Origin: Actinophytocola sp.
Lineage (GTDB): Bacteria > Actinomycetota > Actinomycetes > Mycobacteriales > Pseudonocardiaceae
Direction of reading: 5' to 3'
DNA: 64,000 nucleotides
Assembly: GCA_009377395.1 (NCBI GenBank)
Contig: WHUB01000001.1
Location: 80,602 to 144,601, forward strand
Shown here piece by piece: positions 11,583 through 21,478 of this stretch. The notes beneath the pieces were generated by a model, which had not been told where the DNA came from, made no database searches, and saw nothing but the letters and a program-made list of their open reading frames with translations. The stretch's first letter is position 1. Each line of letters opens with the position of its first letter. Both the position numbers and the translations under genes were made by a program.

Positions 11583-11587
11583 CCTGG

Positions 11588-12370
11588 CTACCGGGCGCTG
11601 CTGGCGGGGTCGAGCAGGAGTTCCCAGAGTCGCTCGGCGAGCAGCGTGTTGTCGGCGGGGGCGACGGTGCACCAGTCGGTGCCGTCGCCCCCGCGCTCGA
11701 CCACCATCAGGTACCGACCGGCGTCGGTGTCGTGGCAGGCGACGACGTGGCTCGCGCGCTCGCGGGCGCCGGACGCCCCGAGGCGCTCGACGCCGAACTG
11801 GCCCTTGGCGACCGTGCCGAGCAGCATGCCCGCCAGCTCCTGCGCCGAGTACAGGTCCACGCCGCGATCCTGCAACGCGCCGACCAGCGCGTGCGCGTCG
11901 CCGCGCGCCCGCACCGCCGCCTCGGTCAGCAGCGCGTACGGCAGCGTGACCGACTGCCCGACCCCGGCGGGCAGCTCGCCCGCCACCGACACCGCCGACT
12001 CCGCGAGGGTGTCCGCCCGGGCCGGGATGAGCCAGAACTCGTCCCCGTCGACGATGCCGAGCACCGCGTCGTCGCCCCGGCTCGCCACGAGACCGTGCAC
12101 CCGATGCTCCGCCCACAGCCAGATGTCGACGCAGCGCTCCGGCGCGGCGAGCAGGCCGAGCTGGTCGAGCAGCGCGCCCGCGAGCCGGTGGTCGCGCGCG
12201 AGCCCACGTCGCTCCAGCGCCGCCCACGCCTGACCGGCCAGCTCCGCGCGTTCGGCGTGGGTGACGCCGGGGCTCGGCACGCCGAGCGCGACGTGGCGGG
12301 GCCCGAGCCGCTCGGCCTCCCACACCACGTCCAGTTGGAGTACCGACAGCGCGATCGGGGTGTCGATCAC
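11588..12370 (-). CDS. EspG-family ESX secretion-associated protein
   Basis: 260-residue cytosolic protein resembling EspG chaperones, which in mycobacteria bind PE/PPE substrates of type VII secretion. The GTG at 12370 overlaps the preceding stop by four bases (GTGA), showing coupling; the much longer open frame upstream is a shadow. Features of the family are the N-terminal LQLDVVWEAERLG and the central GDEFWLIPARADTLAESAV. It is last in a four-gene operon with a PPE-like protein, a DUF3558 lipoprotein and a small helical protein. No ESX core gene (EccB, EccC, EccD) is in the window. Confidence 0.75.
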   Translation of the reverse strand: MIDTPIALSVLQLDVVWEAERLGPRHVALGVPSPGVTHAERAELAGQAWAALERRGLARDHRLAGALLDQLGLLAAPERCVDIWLWAEHRVHGLVASRGDDAVLGIVDGDEFWLIPARADTLAESAVSVAGELPAGVGQSVTLPYALLTEAAVRARGDAHALVGALQDRGVDLYSAQELAGMLLGTVAKGQFGVERLGASGARERASHVVACHDTDAGRYLMVVERGGDGTDWCTVAPADNTLLAERLWELLLDPASSAR

Positions 12371-13338
12371 AGGGTGTCCCGTCTGTCGTCGCCGGACTCG
12401 ATCGCCTCGGCGGCGTCCGCCTCGGCCTCCTCCGCCATCGTGCCGACGTCGAAGTCGTGCCGGGCGCCGTCCGTGACGGGTGTCGCCGCTCGTCCCCGGT
12501 CCGGCTCGGCGCTCACCGCGCCCGCGATGCCGGCCGCGCCCATGGCGGCCGCCGTCGCGGCCACGCCGTCCGTACCGGACGAGCGGTGCGTGCTCTCGCC
12601 GCCGCCGGTCGTCGACTGCCGCTCGACCGGCGAAGGGCTCGCGGCCATCGGCGCGGTCGTGGTCCCGCCGTGGTCCGGGTCGGGGTCGGAGATCGCGTCC
12701 GCCGCTGCCGCCATCGCCTGGTACCCGGCCTGGGCGCCGCCGCCCGGCGACCGGGGCGGCCCGGCGTCGGCGAGCACGATCGCGCCCGGCTCGCTGATCG
12801 GCCTGATGCCGCCGAGCGCCTCGCCGCAGGATCCGGCGAGCTGGTTGAGCGCGTCGACTGCCTGGTCCCGGGCCGTCGACGCGGCCCGCACGACGGCGGC
12901 GTGATCGGTTTCGTGCCCGATCAGGTCGGCCAGCATGTCGACGGCGTTGAGCCCCTCCGCGCCCGCGCGCAACGTCTGCGAGTCGGGCAGCGTGTTCAGC
13001 GCCCGGCTGAACGCCTCGCTGAGCTCGAACGCCGCCTGCGCGGTGCCGGTGAGCTTGTCGGTCGCCTCGGCCGCGAAGTCGGCGCTGGCCGCCATGACGC
13101 CCTGCGCGATCGACGCCCCCTCGCTCTCCCATGCCACGCCGAGCTTGCCCAGCTGCTCGCGCAGCGTGTCGTCGGCGTGGCCGACCGCGGCGGCGACGGC
13201 CGCGACGGCGTCGACCGCGTTCGCCATGGTCGATGTGCCGCTGCCGGACCGCAGCATGTCGATCTCGAGTGCCAGCATCTCGACCGTGTAGCCGTCGAAG
13301 CGCAGTTGCGTGACCATGTCGAGCGGGCTCATCCGCAT
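12367..13338 (-). CDS. PPE-like/WXG100-like helical secretion substrate candidate
   Basis: 323 residues. Residues 30-190 are long Ala-rich amphipathic helices with a WES turn resembling the WXG helix-turn-helix of type VII substrates; the C-terminal 130 residues are Pro/Gly/Ala/Thr-rich and disordered. AGGAGG precedes the ATG at 13338; a second in-frame ATG at 13332 is equally plausible. The coupled EspG-like gene downstream supports a role as its client. No transmembrane segment is seen. The family call is by architecture and neighbours. Confidence 0.68.
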   Translation of the reverse strand: MRMSPLDMVTQLRFDGYTVEMLALEIDMLRSGSGTSTMANAVDAVAAVAAAVGHADDTLREQLGKLGVAWESEGASIAQGVMAASADFAAEATDKLTGTAQAAFELSEAFSRALNTLPDSQTLRAGAEGLNAVDMLADLIGHETDHAAVVRAASTARDQAVDALNQLAGSCGEALGGIRPISEPGAIVLADAGPPRSPGGGAQAGYQAMAAAADAISDPDPDHGGTTTAPMAASPSPVERQSTTGGGESTHRSSGTDGVAATAAAMGAAGIAGAVSAEPDRGRAATPVTDGARHDFDVGTMAEEAEADAAEAIESGDDRRDTL

Positions 13339-13346
13339 GGTGCCTC

Positions 13347-13931
13347 CTAACCCTGCTGCCGCAGTGCGTCGACGGCGGCCGTCGCCGCCCGTTTCGTGAG
13401 TGAGCAGGCATGCTGGTGCGGGAACTCGCCGGTGTAGGCGGTGCCGAACCGCACCAGCAGCGACTGCGACTGCCCGACGCCGACCACGACGTCGCAGTGG
13501 TCCGTCGGCTGCGACTCCGGGAACACCGTCAGCGCGGGGAACCCGGCGACGGCGGCCGGTTCGGCGGCCATCGTGGCCGGTCGCGCGCGGTTGCCGGTGA
13601 TCCAGGTGGCGATGCCCGCGTCGGCCACCGCCGTGACCTGCAGGTCGTACATCGGTTCGAGCTGGTGTTGCGAGAGCACGCAGGTCGCGCCGTCCTCGGT
13701 CCCGATCTGCTGCGGCCGCTGGGTGATGCCGAGCCGGTTGAGCGAGCCACGGCTGAACAGCGTGCAGGGGTCGACGCCGTCGAGGCTCAGCTCGGCGGGC
13801 CGGGGCGGCAGCTCGGCGATGGCGTGCGCCGCCTCGTACGCCGGCGGGTTGCCAGGCGGCAGCGGGTCCGGCTGCGGGGAGGAACAGCCGGCCAGCAGGG
13901 CGAGCAGGACGACCGCGCTACCAGGCCGCAC
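13347..13931 (-). CDS. DUF3558 lipoprotein
   Basis: 194-residue exported lipoprotein. A GTG start at 13931 is followed by a short hydrophobic signal ending in LLAGC (lipidated Cys at residue 16). The mature part carries the DUF3558 pattern VDPCTLFS...LG near the N-terminus and further Cys residues (ATCVLS, DHCDVVVG, HACSLTK) that could form disulfides. It overlaps the upstream gene by 14 bases. DUF3558 lipoproteins often sit beside EspG-like and WXG-like genes in Pseudonocardiaceae; their function is not known. Confidence 0.8.
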   Translation of the reverse strand: MRPGSAVVLLALLAGCSSPQPDPLPPGNPPAYEAAHAIAELPPRPAELSLDGVDPCTLFSRGSLNRLGITQRPQQIGTEDGATCVLSQHQLEPMYDLQVTAVADAGIATWITGNRARPATMAAEPAAVAGFPALTVFPESQPTDHCDVVVGVGQSQSLLVRFGTAYTGEFPHQHACSLTKRAATAAVDALRQQG

Positions 13932-14331
13932 CGCGGTCCTCGAAGGCGTCGGCCGAGCAGTCCTCGTTGAGCTGGTAGCGCTGCGCGGCCTCGCGGAGCT
14001 GGAGCGCGAGCTGTTGCAGCGTGCGCAGGTACGCCTTGGCCTTGCCGAGCTGTGAGTCGTCGCCGTCGACCACCGCGGCGTTCCACGCGGTCGCCACGTT
14101 GGCGCTGACCTCGTTCTCCGCCGGCGGGTCGATGCGCATCGCCGTCTCGTGCGCCATCAGCGCGGCGCTGAGCGCCTCCGCCCGATCGGAGACGATGCTC
14201 GCCGCCGCGAGCACCTCCTCCGGCTCCAGCGAGAGGCTGGTGGTGCCGGTCGCGCCGAGCACGTCGCCGGCGATGCCCTCCGCCGGGATGCCGCCGGTGC
14301 TGTCGTTGCCGTGACCGCGTGACGTCGACAT
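13918..14331 (-). CDS. Small helical ESX-associated protein
   Basis: 137 residues, no signal peptide, predicted mostly helical. A central helix pair (LAAASIVSDRAEALSAALM ... VATAWNAAV) has a TAW turn reminiscent of WXG100 proteins, followed by a Gln/Leu-rich helix. It is first in the four-gene operon ending with the EspG-like gene and overlaps the DUF3558 gene by 14 bases. Probably a secreted or accessory partner of type VII secretion; I do not recognise a named family. Confidence 0.65.
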   Translation of the reverse strand: MSTSRGHGNDSTGGIPAEGIAGDVLGATGTTSLSLEPEEVLAAASIVSDRAEALSAALMAHETAMRIDPPAENEVSANVATAWNAAVVDGDDSQLGKAKAYLRTLQQLALQLREAAQRYQLNEDCSADAFEDRGAAW

Positions 14332-14416
14332 GCCGTGAAACCCCCTGCGTCTACGGACGGTAGCCGAACACTTTCGATCGGCAAGGCTACCAAGCTCGCG
14401 ACGCCGCTGGGGACGG

Positions 14417-15685
14417 TTAGGAGGAAGTCGCGGGCAGCGTGACCTCGCCCTTGACCGCCGCGCTCCCGATGTCGGTGCGGTGATGCCCGCCGGGCAGATG
14501 CACCGCCGCGAGCCGCTCGTACGCCTGCTCGCGGGCCGCCGCGAGGTCGCCGCCGGTGCCGACGACGGACAGCACGCGGCCGCCGCTGGACACGACGGCG
14601 CCGTCGTCGCGACGCCGGGTGCCCGCGTGCAGCACCCCGGCCAGGTCGGCGCCGGTGATGACGTCGTCGACGCGCGGGCGGCCGGGATAGCCCTCCGCCG
14701 CGACCACGACCGTGACGGCCGCGCCCGGCTCCCACTCCAGCGGCGGCTGCTCGGCGAGCGTGCCGGTCGCCGTCGCGTGCAGCAGCGTCGCCAGCGGGCT
14801 CCGCAGCAGCGCCAGCACCGCCTGCGTCTCCGGGTCGCCGAACCGGCAGTTGAACTCGATCACCTGCGGGCCGTCCGACGTCAGCGCCAGCCCGGCGTAG
14901 AGCAGGCCGGAGAACGGCGTGCCCCGCGCGGCCAGCTCGTCGACGACCGGCTGCACGATGCGCGTCACGATGTCGTCGACGAGGTCGTCAGGCGCCCACG
15001 GCAGCGGGGCGTAGGCGCCCATGCCGCCGGTGTTCGGCCCGGTGTCGCCGCCGCCGACGCGCTTGAAGTCCTGCGCGGGCAGCAGCGGCCGCACCGTGGT
15101 GCCGTCGACCAGGCAGAACAGCGACGCCTCCGGGCCGTCGAGGAAGCTCTCCAGCAGGACCGGGTGGCCGCCGTCGAGCAGCGTCAGCGCGTGCTTGCGC
15201 GCCTGGTCGTAGTCCGCCGTGACGACGACGCCCTTGCCCGCCGCGAGCCCGTCGTCCTTGACCACCCAGGTCGGCCCGAACCGGCCGAGCGCGGCGTCCA
15301 GGTGCGCCGGGTTGTCGACCACCTCGGAGGTCGCGGTCGGCACCCCGGCGGTCGTCATGACGTCCTTCGCGAACGCCTTGGAGCCCTCGATACGCGAGGC
15401 GTCCTTCGACGGCCCGAAGCAGGCGATGCCCGCCTTGCGCACCGCGTCGGCGGCGCCCACGACCAGCGGCGCCTCCGGGCCGATCACGACCAGGTCGGCG
15501 CGCCAGTCGGTGGCCAGCGCGGCCACCGCGGCGGCGTCCTTCACGTCGACGGACTGCGGCTCCGCCAGCGTGGCCGTGCCCGCGTTGCCCGGCGCGCAGG
15601 AGAGCGCCGAGATCCGGGGATCGCCGGACAGGGCGAGGACGATGGCATGCTCACGGGCGCCGGAGCCGATAACCAGGACACGCAC
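14417..15685 (-). CDS. purD: Phosphoribosylamine-glycine ligase
   Basis: 422-residue ATP-grasp enzyme that joins glycine to 5-phosphoribosylamine, the second step of purine synthesis. The N-terminus [15 protein letters not shown] is diagnostic, with ATP-grasp elements [26 protein letters not shown] and the metal-binding [12 protein letters not shown]. Length matches stand-alone PurD. It stands alone here, separate from purA at 34.9 kb. Confidence 0.96.
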   Translation of the reverse strand: MRVLVIGSGAREHAIVLALSGDPRISALSCAPGNAGTATLAEPQSVDVKDAAAVAALATDWRADLVVIGPEAPLVVGAADAVRKAGIACFGPSKDASRIEGSKAFAKDVMTTAGVPTATSEVVDNPAHLDAALGRFGPTWVVKDDGLAAGKGVVVTADYDQARKHALTLLDGGHPVLLESFLDGPEASLFCLVDGTTVRPLLPAQDFKRVGGGDTGPNTGGMGAYAPLPWAPDDLVDDIVTRIVQPVVDELAARGTPFSGLLYAGLALTSDGPQVIEFNCRFGDPETQAVLALLRSPLATLLHATATGTLAEQPPLEWEPGAAVTVVVAAEGYPGRPRVDDVITGADLAGVLHAGTRRRDDGAVVSSGGRVLSVVGTGGDLAAAREQAYERLAAVHLPGGHHRTDIGSAAVKGEVTLPATSS

Positions 15686-15780
15686 GGGAGCAGGGTAGCG
15701 CCACCCGAGGCGCGGCCGGTGAATAGGACCCGCATCACGTCCGACCTGCTCTGACGCGTCGTGCGTGCTACACAGAACCG

Positions 15781-16287
15781 GTGGCTACTTCCGCACGTGT
15801 GCTAGTGACGACGATGCTGCTCGGCGTGACGGCCGCGCTCGCCGGCTGCGGTGACGGCGCGAGCGAGGCGCAACCGTCGCCGAGCACGTCCGCGACGTCC
15901 TCATCGGCGCCCGCGCCGACGCCGGAGCGGCCCGACCCCAGGGCGGCCGTCGTCGACCTGATCAACACCTTCCACCTGGCGGTCGACGCCGACAAGGCCG
16001 GACGGGCGTGCACGCTGCTGACGTCGCAGCTACAGGGCGTCTACGCGCGAAACCCCGGCGCGAGCAGCTGTGAGGAAGGCATCCACCAGCTCCACGACGA
16101 GCTCGGCAGCACGAAGCTGTCGTCGCTGCTGTTCGCCCCGTCCGACGTCGAGTTCATGAAGCACGGCAAGCAGGCCGTGATCAGCCACGAGCTGATCGCC
16201 AAGCGCAACGGCACCGACCCCGACGAGACGAACTCGTACAACCTGGAGCGCGAGCGCGGCGGCTGGAAGATCTCCTACATCGGCTGA
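15781..16287 (+). CDS. Small exported lipoprotein, NTF2/SnoaL-like
   Basis: 168 residues starting at GTG 15781. A signal peptide ends at lipobox ALAGC (Cys23), followed by a Ser/Pro/Thr-rich linker and a compact domain of about 125 residues with two Cys (RACTLL, SSCEEG) and a C-terminal [13 protein letters not shown] strand typical of NTF2-like folds. It stands alone between purD and the convergent ino1. Function unknown. Confidence 0.78.
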   Translation: MATSARVLVTTMLLGVTAALAGCGDGASEAQPSPSTSATSSSAPAPTPERPDPRAAVVDLINTFHLAVDADKAGRACTLLTSQLQGVYARNPGASSCEEGIHQLHDELGSTKLSSLLFAPSDVEFMKHGKQAVISHELIAKRNGTDPDETNSYNLERERGGWKISYIG

Positions 16288-16292
16288 CGCCC

Positions 16293-16321
16293 GCCGCCGT
16301 GGCCGCGCGGACCACGGCGGC
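16293..16321. terminator. Bidirectional hairpin between convergent genes
   Basis: GCCGCCGTGG (16293-16302) pairs perfectly with CCACGGCGGC (16312-16321) across a 9-base loop. There is no T tract. Its position between the lipoprotein stop at 16287 and the ino1 stop at 16333 fits a shared terminator. Confidence 0.7.
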
Positions 16322-16332
16322 AGGCGATGGCG

Positions 16333-17427
16333 TCAGTCGCCGTCGGTCTCGCCCGCGATGAACCGCTCGACCGCGTTGTGCGCCTCGGAGTCGTTGTACT
16401 GCACCGGCGGCGACTTCATGAAGTACGAGGACGCCGACAGGATCGGGCCGCCGATGCCCCGGTCCTTGGCGATCTTGGCGGCGCGCACCGCGTCGATGAT
16501 GATGCCCGCCGAGTTCGGCGAGTCCCACACCTCGAGCTTGTACTCCAGGTTCAGCGGCACGTCACCGAACGCGCGGCCTTCGAGCCGGATGTATGCCCAC
16601 TTCCGGTCGTCGAGCCACGGCACGTAGTCCGACGGTCCGATGTGGACGTCGGCCTTCTGCATCTCGTGCGGGATCTGCGAGGTCACCGACTGGGTCTTGG
16701 AGACCTTCTTCGACTGCAACCGCGTCCGCTCCAGCATGTTCTGGAAGTCCATGTTGCCGCCGAAGTTGAGCTGGTAGGTGCGCTGCAGCTCGACGCCGCG
16801 GTCCTCGAACAGCTTCGCCAGTACCCGGTGCGTGATGGTCGCGCCGACCTGCGACTTGATGTCGTCACCGACGATCGGGAGGCCCGCGTCGGTGAACTTC
16901 TGCGCCCACTCCGGGTCGGACGCGATGAACACCGGCAGCGCGTTGACGAACGCCACCCCGGCGTCGATGGCGCACTGGGCGTAGAACTTGTCCGCGTCCT
17001 CCGAGCCGACCGGCAGGTAGGACACGAGCACGTCGGCGCCCGACTCCCGCAGCGCGGCGACGACGTCGACCGGCGACTCGTCGGCCTCCGTGATCGTCTC
17101 GCGGTAGTACTGCCCGAGCCCGTCATAGGTATGGCCGCGTTGCACGCTGACGCCGAGTGGCGGCACGTCGGCGATCTTTATCGTGTTGTTCTCGCTCGCG
17201 ACGATCGCCTCGGACAGGTCGCGGCCGACCTTCTTGGCGTCGACATCGAACGCGGCGACGAACTCGACATCGCCTACGTGGTAGCCGCCGAACCGCACGT
17301 GCATCAGACCGGGCACGCGCACGGTGGGATCGGCGTCCCGGTAGTAGTGCACGCCCTGCACGAGGGAGGCCGCACAGTTTCCGACGCCAACGATGGCCAC
17401 CTTCACAGTCTGGCCGCTTTCGCCCAT
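16333..17427 (-). CDS. ino1: Inositol-3-phosphate synthase
   Basis: 364-residue NAD-dependent enzyme converting glucose 6-phosphate to 1L-myo-inositol 1-phosphate, precursor of mycothiol and phosphatidylinositol. The ATG at 17427 has AAGGAG eight bases ahead; a longer frame extends upstream without support. The Rossmann motif [16 protein letters not shown] is near residue 10, and [10 protein letters not shown] plus the [15 protein letters not shown] stretch are characteristic of actinobacterial enzymes. It is followed upstream by a PadR regulator, an arrangement also found in mycobacteria. It supplies inositol for MshD, encoded at 41.6 kb. Confidence 0.96.
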   Translation of the reverse strand: MGESGQTVKVAIVGVGNCAASLVQGVHYYRDADPTVRVPGLMHVRFGGYHVGDVEFVAAFDVDAKKVGRDLSEAIVASENNTIKIADVPPLGVSVQRGHTYDGLGQYYRETITEADESPVDVVAALRESGADVLVSYLPVGSEDADKFYAQCAIDAGVAFVNALPVFIASDPEWAQKFTDAGLPIVGDDIKSQVGATITHRVLAKLFEDRGVELQRTYQLNFGGNMDFQNMLERTRLQSKKVSKTQSVTSQIPHEMQKADVHIGPSDYVPWLDDRKWAYIRLEGRAFGDVPLNLEYKLEVWDSPNSAGIIIDAVRAAKIAKDRGIGGPILSASSYFMKSPPVQYNDSEAHNAVERFIAGETDGD

Positions 17428-17483
17428 GCCGGGTTCTCCTTCACTACGTGATGTGGATATGTCGTGCTTCTCGGCGGCGCGTC

Positions 17484-18035
17484 TCAGCCGTGCTGACCGC
17501 GCTGCTCCGCCTGTTCGTTGGCGATGAGCTCGTTGAGCCACCGCACCTCCCGTTCGCTGCTTTCGAGCCCGAGCCGGTGCAGCTCGCGGGTGTAGCGATC
17601 GATCCTCTCTTCGGCCCGAGCCAGCGCCGCCCGCAAGCCCTCGCGCCGCTCCTCGACCCGCCTGCGCCTGCCCTCGAGGATGCGCATCCTGACGTCAGCC
17701 GGGGTTCGGGAGAAGAACGCGAGATGGACGCCGAAGCCCTCGTCGTCCCAGGTCTGCGGACCGGCGTCACCGAGCAGCTCGGCGAACCGTTCCTTGCCGT
17801 CCGCGGTGAGCTTGTAGACCCGCCGCGCCTTGCGCCCCCAGGCGCGATCGTGGTCGGCCGCCGAGTCGGACTCCTCCGCGATCCAGCCAGCCCGCTGCAA
17901 CCGGCGTAAGGTCGGATACAGCGAGCCATAGGAGAACGTGCGGAACATGCCCAGCGTGTCGTGCAAGCGCTTGCGCAGCACATAGCCGTGCATCGGCGCC
18001 TCGTGCAGCAGCCCGAGGATCGCGAACTCCAGCAT
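17484..18035 (-). CDS. PadR family transcriptional regulator
   Basis: 183-residue regulator with the PadR winged helix ([15 protein letters not shown] ... [18 protein letters not shown]) and a C-terminal helical dimerisation domain rich in Arg/Glu. GGAGG lies just ahead of the ATG. It is encoded 56 bases upstream of ino1 in the same orientation, so it may control ino1 as well as itself. A palindrome (TATCG...CGATA) lies about 70 bases upstream of its start. Confidence 0.9.
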   Translation of the reverse strand: MLEFAILGLLHEAPMHGYVLRKRLHDTLGMFRTFSYGSLYPTLRRLQRAGWIAEESDSAADHDRAWGRKARRVYKLTADGKERFAELLGDAGPQTWDDEGFGVHLAFFSRTPADVRMRILEGRRRRVEERREGLRAALARAEERIDRYTRELHRLGLESSEREVRWLNELIANEQAEQRGQHG

Positions 18036-18103
18036 CCGGCACCTCCTTCGCTCTCCCCGCTCGAACGGCCGTCGTTGGTTTATCGGTGCAATCTAGCGAC
18101 CAA

Positions 18104-18120
18104 GTATATCGCGCCGATAC
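18104..18120. promoter_or_regulatory. Candidate PadR operator
   Basis: GTATATCGCGCCGATAC contains the inverted repeat TATCG-CGC-CGATA (18107-18119) in an AT-richer stretch between the divergent padR-like gene and the DUF5318 gene. Several actinobacterial PadR proteins are reported to use AT-rich sites centred on TCGCGA-like cores; autoregulation is inferred. Confidence 0.5.
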
Positions 18121-18239
18121 ATCGATCCTAGCCGAACCGCGCGTGGGATGTGGCGAATACCGCCGTGGCCGAGGTGAGCACAGCCTCGATCGTCGGCTGA
18201 GCCTGTGGCCAACCCCCTCGGTGCACGTACGCTGTTCTC

Positions 18240-18659
18240 GTGCGGAACCAGCGGCAGATCGTCGACTACGCGTTGCGGCGCAGGGCGCTACTCGGGCGCT
18301 GGCGTGCCGGTCACGTCGACCGCAGTGAGATCTGCGACGCGAACCCGTACCTCACCCGGGCCGCCCGGTTCCACGGCGAGTCGGTCGAGCACCCGTGCCC
18401 GGTGTGCGCGAAGCACCGCATGTCGCTGGTCGCGTGGGTGTTCGGCGATGAGCTCAAGCAGGCGTCAGGCTCGGCGCGTAAACCGGACGAGCTGGAACAG
18501 ATGGCGGAGCTGTTCACCGAGTTCACCGTCTACGTCGTCGAGGTCTGCCTGGCCTGCGGCTGGAACCATCTGGCACTGTCCTACGTCGTCGGCACCGGCG
18601 AGCCGGGCACGAGCGCCCCCGCGCCGCGCACCCGGCCCCGGAAGTCCGCGACCCCGTGA
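18240..18659 (+). CDS. DUF5318 family protein
   Basis: 139 residues from GTG 18240. Two Cys pairs, CPVCAKH and CLACGWNH, form a likely zinc-ribbon site; the rest is helical with a basic Pro-rich tail. Homologues sit directly before ponA1 in mycobacteria, the same order as here. Function is unknown; the conserved linkage suggests a role near cell-wall synthesis. Confidence 0.85.
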   Translation: MRNQRQIVDYALRRRALLGRWRAGHVDRSEICDANPYLTRAARFHGESVEHPCPVCAKHRMSLVAWVFGDELKQASGSARKPDELEQMAELFTEFTVYVVEVCLACGWNHLALSYVVGTGEPGTSAPAPRTRPRKSATP

Positions 18660-18743
18660 CCTCTGCGTAGACGCACAATTGCCTCCCCCGTTGCCGATGC
18701 CGAGTAGGCGTGTGCTGACAATGTTCACCCTAGAGACTGATTC

Positions 18744-21419
18744 GTGACAGACCGCAGCTCAGGACGGCACTTCATGGACGGCGACGCGCAGTGGCCAGGT
18801 AGCGACCAGGATCGCGGCCCGAACCCGCGCTGGCCAGCCGGCGACGACCCGCGCTGGCCATCCGGCGGGGAGCAGGGCAGGCAGCGGCCGCAGCACGGGC
18901 ATGGTGGCGAGCGGCAGGGTCCGAGTCATCCCGGTCACGATCCGCGCCAGCCGGGGCCACCCCCGGGACGCCCGTCCGGCCTGCCGCCGGGCGGACGCGC
19001 GCAGCCGCGCCGGACGCCGCCACCCGGCGGTCCCCGTCAGCCGGGTGGTCCGCCTCCCGCGGGCCCACCACCCGGCGCGCCGCCGCCGCGCGGCCGCCCC
19101 CCGGTAGGCCCGCCGGGAGGCCAGCCGCCGCAGCACGACCCCTACGCCACCGAGATGTTCCCGCCCGCGAACCGAGGCTACGAGCCGGAGTATCGCGAGC
19201 CGGAGCTGCTGACCCATGCCCATGGCATGGCCCCGGCATGGCAGCAAGACCACGCCGCGCAACAGCGGTTCGACGCGTTCGCCCCCGACGCCGACCCCGA
19301 GCCGGGACCGCCCGGCGACGAGGAGGTCACCGAGCTGGCGCACGTCGGCCTGAGCAAGCAGGAGCGACGCAGACGCGTCATCCGCTGGGGCATCTACGGG
19401 TCGATCGTCGGGTTCGTGCTGCTGCCGATCGCGATCTTCACCATCATGTACTTCTTCGTCGACGTGCCGTCGCCGTACGAGGTCGCCGCGACGCAGAACA
19501 AGACGGTGACCTACACCTACGACGACAGCAGCCTGATGGCGAAGGACATGCAGAGCGGGAACCGCGTCATGCTCCAGCCGGAGTCGATCACCGAGGTGGT
19601 CAAGCACGCCGCCATGGCGGCCGAGGACGAGACCTTCCAGACCAACCCGGGCTTCGACATCCTGGGCATCCTGCGTGCCGTCAAGAGCCAGCTCACCGGC
19701 GGTTCCGGTGGTGGCTCGACGATCACGCAGCAGTACATCAAGAACGCCACCGGCGACGACGACGTGACGATCACGCGGAAGGCGACCGAGATCGTCACGG
19801 CGTTCAAGCTCAGCAACCAGATGAGCAAGCAGGAGATCATCACCGGCTACCTGAACACGATCTACTTCGGCAGGGGCGCCTACGGCATCCAGGCCGCGGC
19901 GCAGTCGTACTTCGGCACGGACGCCGAGAAGCTGACGACGGCGCAGGCCGCGTACCTCGCGGGCATCATCCAGGCCCCGAGCAATGGTGACGAGTACTCC
20001 TACGTCAGGGAACGCTGGAACTACGTGCTGGACCAGATGGTCCAGAACCAGTGGATCTCGCCGAGCGAACGGGCGTCGGCGAAGTTCCCCATGCCGATCA
20101 GCCTCAGCAAGGCCGAGATACCGGAGTTCAGCGGCCCGCGCAGCAACCTGAAGGCCGCGCTGTCGGAGGAGCTCGCCTCGCTGGGCTACTCGGAGGAGCA
20201 GGTCCGCAGCGCCGGCTACACCATCCACACCACCATCGACCGCCGGGCGCAGCGCATCGCCGAAAACGTGGTGGAACAGGTGATGAAGGGCCAGCCGACG
20301 AAGCTGCATGAGGCGTTCGTCGCCCAGGACCCCCGTACCGGCGGGGTCAAGGCGTACTACGGCGGGCCGTACGACCAGACCGACTACCTCAACTGGGCGG
20401 ACCAGGCGCGCAACCCCGGTTCGACGATGAAGGCGTTCGACTTCGTCGGCGCGCTCAAGCTGGGCATCGGCCCATGGCATACCTACAACGGCACCTCACC
20501 GCGCAAGTTCGGGGACGTCGTCGTCCGCAACTCCGAGGGAGACCAGTGTCCCGACTGCACCGTGTTCGAGGGCATGAAGCGCTCCATCAACACGGTGTTC
20601 TACGACATGGTCTACAACGACGTGCACCCGCGCGGGGTGGTCAAGGCCGCGCACCAGGCCGGCATCAGCAACGACTCGTCGGTGAGCGACCTCGACGGCA
20701 ACATCGCCATCGGCGGTGGTGACAACAAGATCACGCCGCAGGACATGGCCGCCGCGTACTCGACGTTCGCCGCCAACGGCATCCGGCGGGACTCCCATCT
20801 GGTGAGCAAGATAACCACGCCGGACGGCGACGTCGTCTACCAGGCCGACCGGTCGGGCGAGCCCGCGTTCTCGCCCGATCCGCAGAAGAGCAAGCAGATC
20901 GCGGGCAACGTCACGATGACGCTGGAGCCGGTGCTGGGGCACTCGGACCTGCGCTGCGGCGACGGCCGTGACTGCGCGGGCAAGACCGGCACGCACGAGG
21001 CGCCGGGGTATCCCGGCCAGAACTCACAGGCGTGGATGGTCGGTTATGCGAGGCAGATCTGCGCGGCGGCCTGGGTCGGCGACTCCGCTCTCGAACCGGC
21101 CACGGACAAGTACGGCTCCCCGCTCTACGGCTCGACCCTGCCGGGCGACATCTGGCAGATGTTCATGAACCAGTATCTCGACGGCACGCCCGAGTTGTCG
21201 TTCCCCGAGGTCGAGGTGATCGGCGAGCCGCCACCGCCGCCACCCGAGCCGGAACCGACGTACACGACGACGACCGCGCCGGAGGAGACGACCACGACGA
21301 CGGCGCCGGAGGAGACGACCACGACGACCACCGAGCCGGAGGAGACGACCACGACGGAGGAGGAAGACGAGCCGCCCGGCAATGGCAATGGCGAGGGCGG
21401 CAGCATCTTCCCGGGCTGA
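18744..21419 (+). CDS. ponA1: Bifunctional class A penicillin-binding protein (PBP1/PonA1)
   Basis: 891-residue membrane-anchored peptidoglycan synthase. Residues 1-180 are Pro/Gly/Arg-rich and disordered; one transmembrane helix spans about 214-238. The GT51 glycosyltransferase domain shows AAEDETFQTNPGFD (catalytic Glu near 293) and GGSTITQQYIKN. The transpeptidase has STMK (Ser560, Lys563), SIN near 612 and KTG (Lys747). The C-terminal 60 residues repeat PEETTTTT and end Gly/Asn-rich, probably a wall-spanning tail. GTG 18744 is used; ATG 18774 is an alternative. It lies between DUF5318 and GT87 genes as in mycobacteria. Confidence 0.95.
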   Translation: MTDRSSGRHFMDGDAQWPGSDQDRGPNPRWPAGDDPRWPSGGEQGRQRPQHGHGGERQGPSHPGHDPRQPGPPPGRPSGLPPGGRAQPRRTPPPGGPRQPGGPPPAGPPPGAPPPRGRPPVGPPGGQPPQHDPYATEMFPPANRGYEPEYREPELLTHAHGMAPAWQQDHAAQQRFDAFAPDADPEPGPPGDEEVTELAHVGLSKQERRRRVIRWGIYGSIVGFVLLPIAIFTIMYFFVDVPSPYEVAATQNKTVTYTYDDSSLMAKDMQSGNRVMLQPESITEVVKHAAMAAEDETFQTNPGFDILGILRAVKSQLTGGSGGGSTITQQYIKNATGDDDVTITRKATEIVTAFKLSNQMSKQEIITGYLNTIYFGRGAYGIQAAAQSYFGTDAEKLTTAQAAYLAGIIQAPSNGDEYSYVRERWNYVLDQMVQNQWISPSERASAKFPMPISLSKAEIPEFSGPRSNLKAALSEELASLGYSEEQVRSAGYTIHTTIDRRAQRIAENVVEQVMKGQPTKLHEAFVAQDPRTGGVKAYYGGPYDQTDYLNWADQARNPGSTMKAFDFVGALKLGIGPWHTYNGTSPRKFGDVVVRNSEGDQCPDCTVFEGMKRSINTVFYDMVYNDVHPRGVVKAAHQAGISNDSSVSDLDGNIAIGGGDNKITPQDMAAAYSTFAANGIRRDSHLVSKITTPDGDVVYQADRSGEPAFSPDPQKSKQIAGNVTMTLEPVLGHSDLRCGDGRDCAGKTGTHEAPGYPGQNSQAWMVGYARQICAAAWVGDSALEPATDKYGSPLYGSTLPGDIWQMFMNQYLDGTPELSFPEVEVIGEPPPPPPEPEPTYTTTTAPEETTTTTAPEETTTTTTEPEETTTTEEEDEPPGNGNGEGGSIFPG

Positions 21420-21478
21420 TGCCGGCGTCGGACCGACCGACGACGAGCGCCCACGGCGACCTGCGGTAACGTCCTGGC

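Noticed and set aside
9858-12904. Long frames of 821 (minus) and 796 (plus) codons over the AKR/MFS/ESX genes
   Set aside because: Low-complexity Arg/Gly/Ala translations that cross several real genes and family A repeats; shadows of the coding strands.
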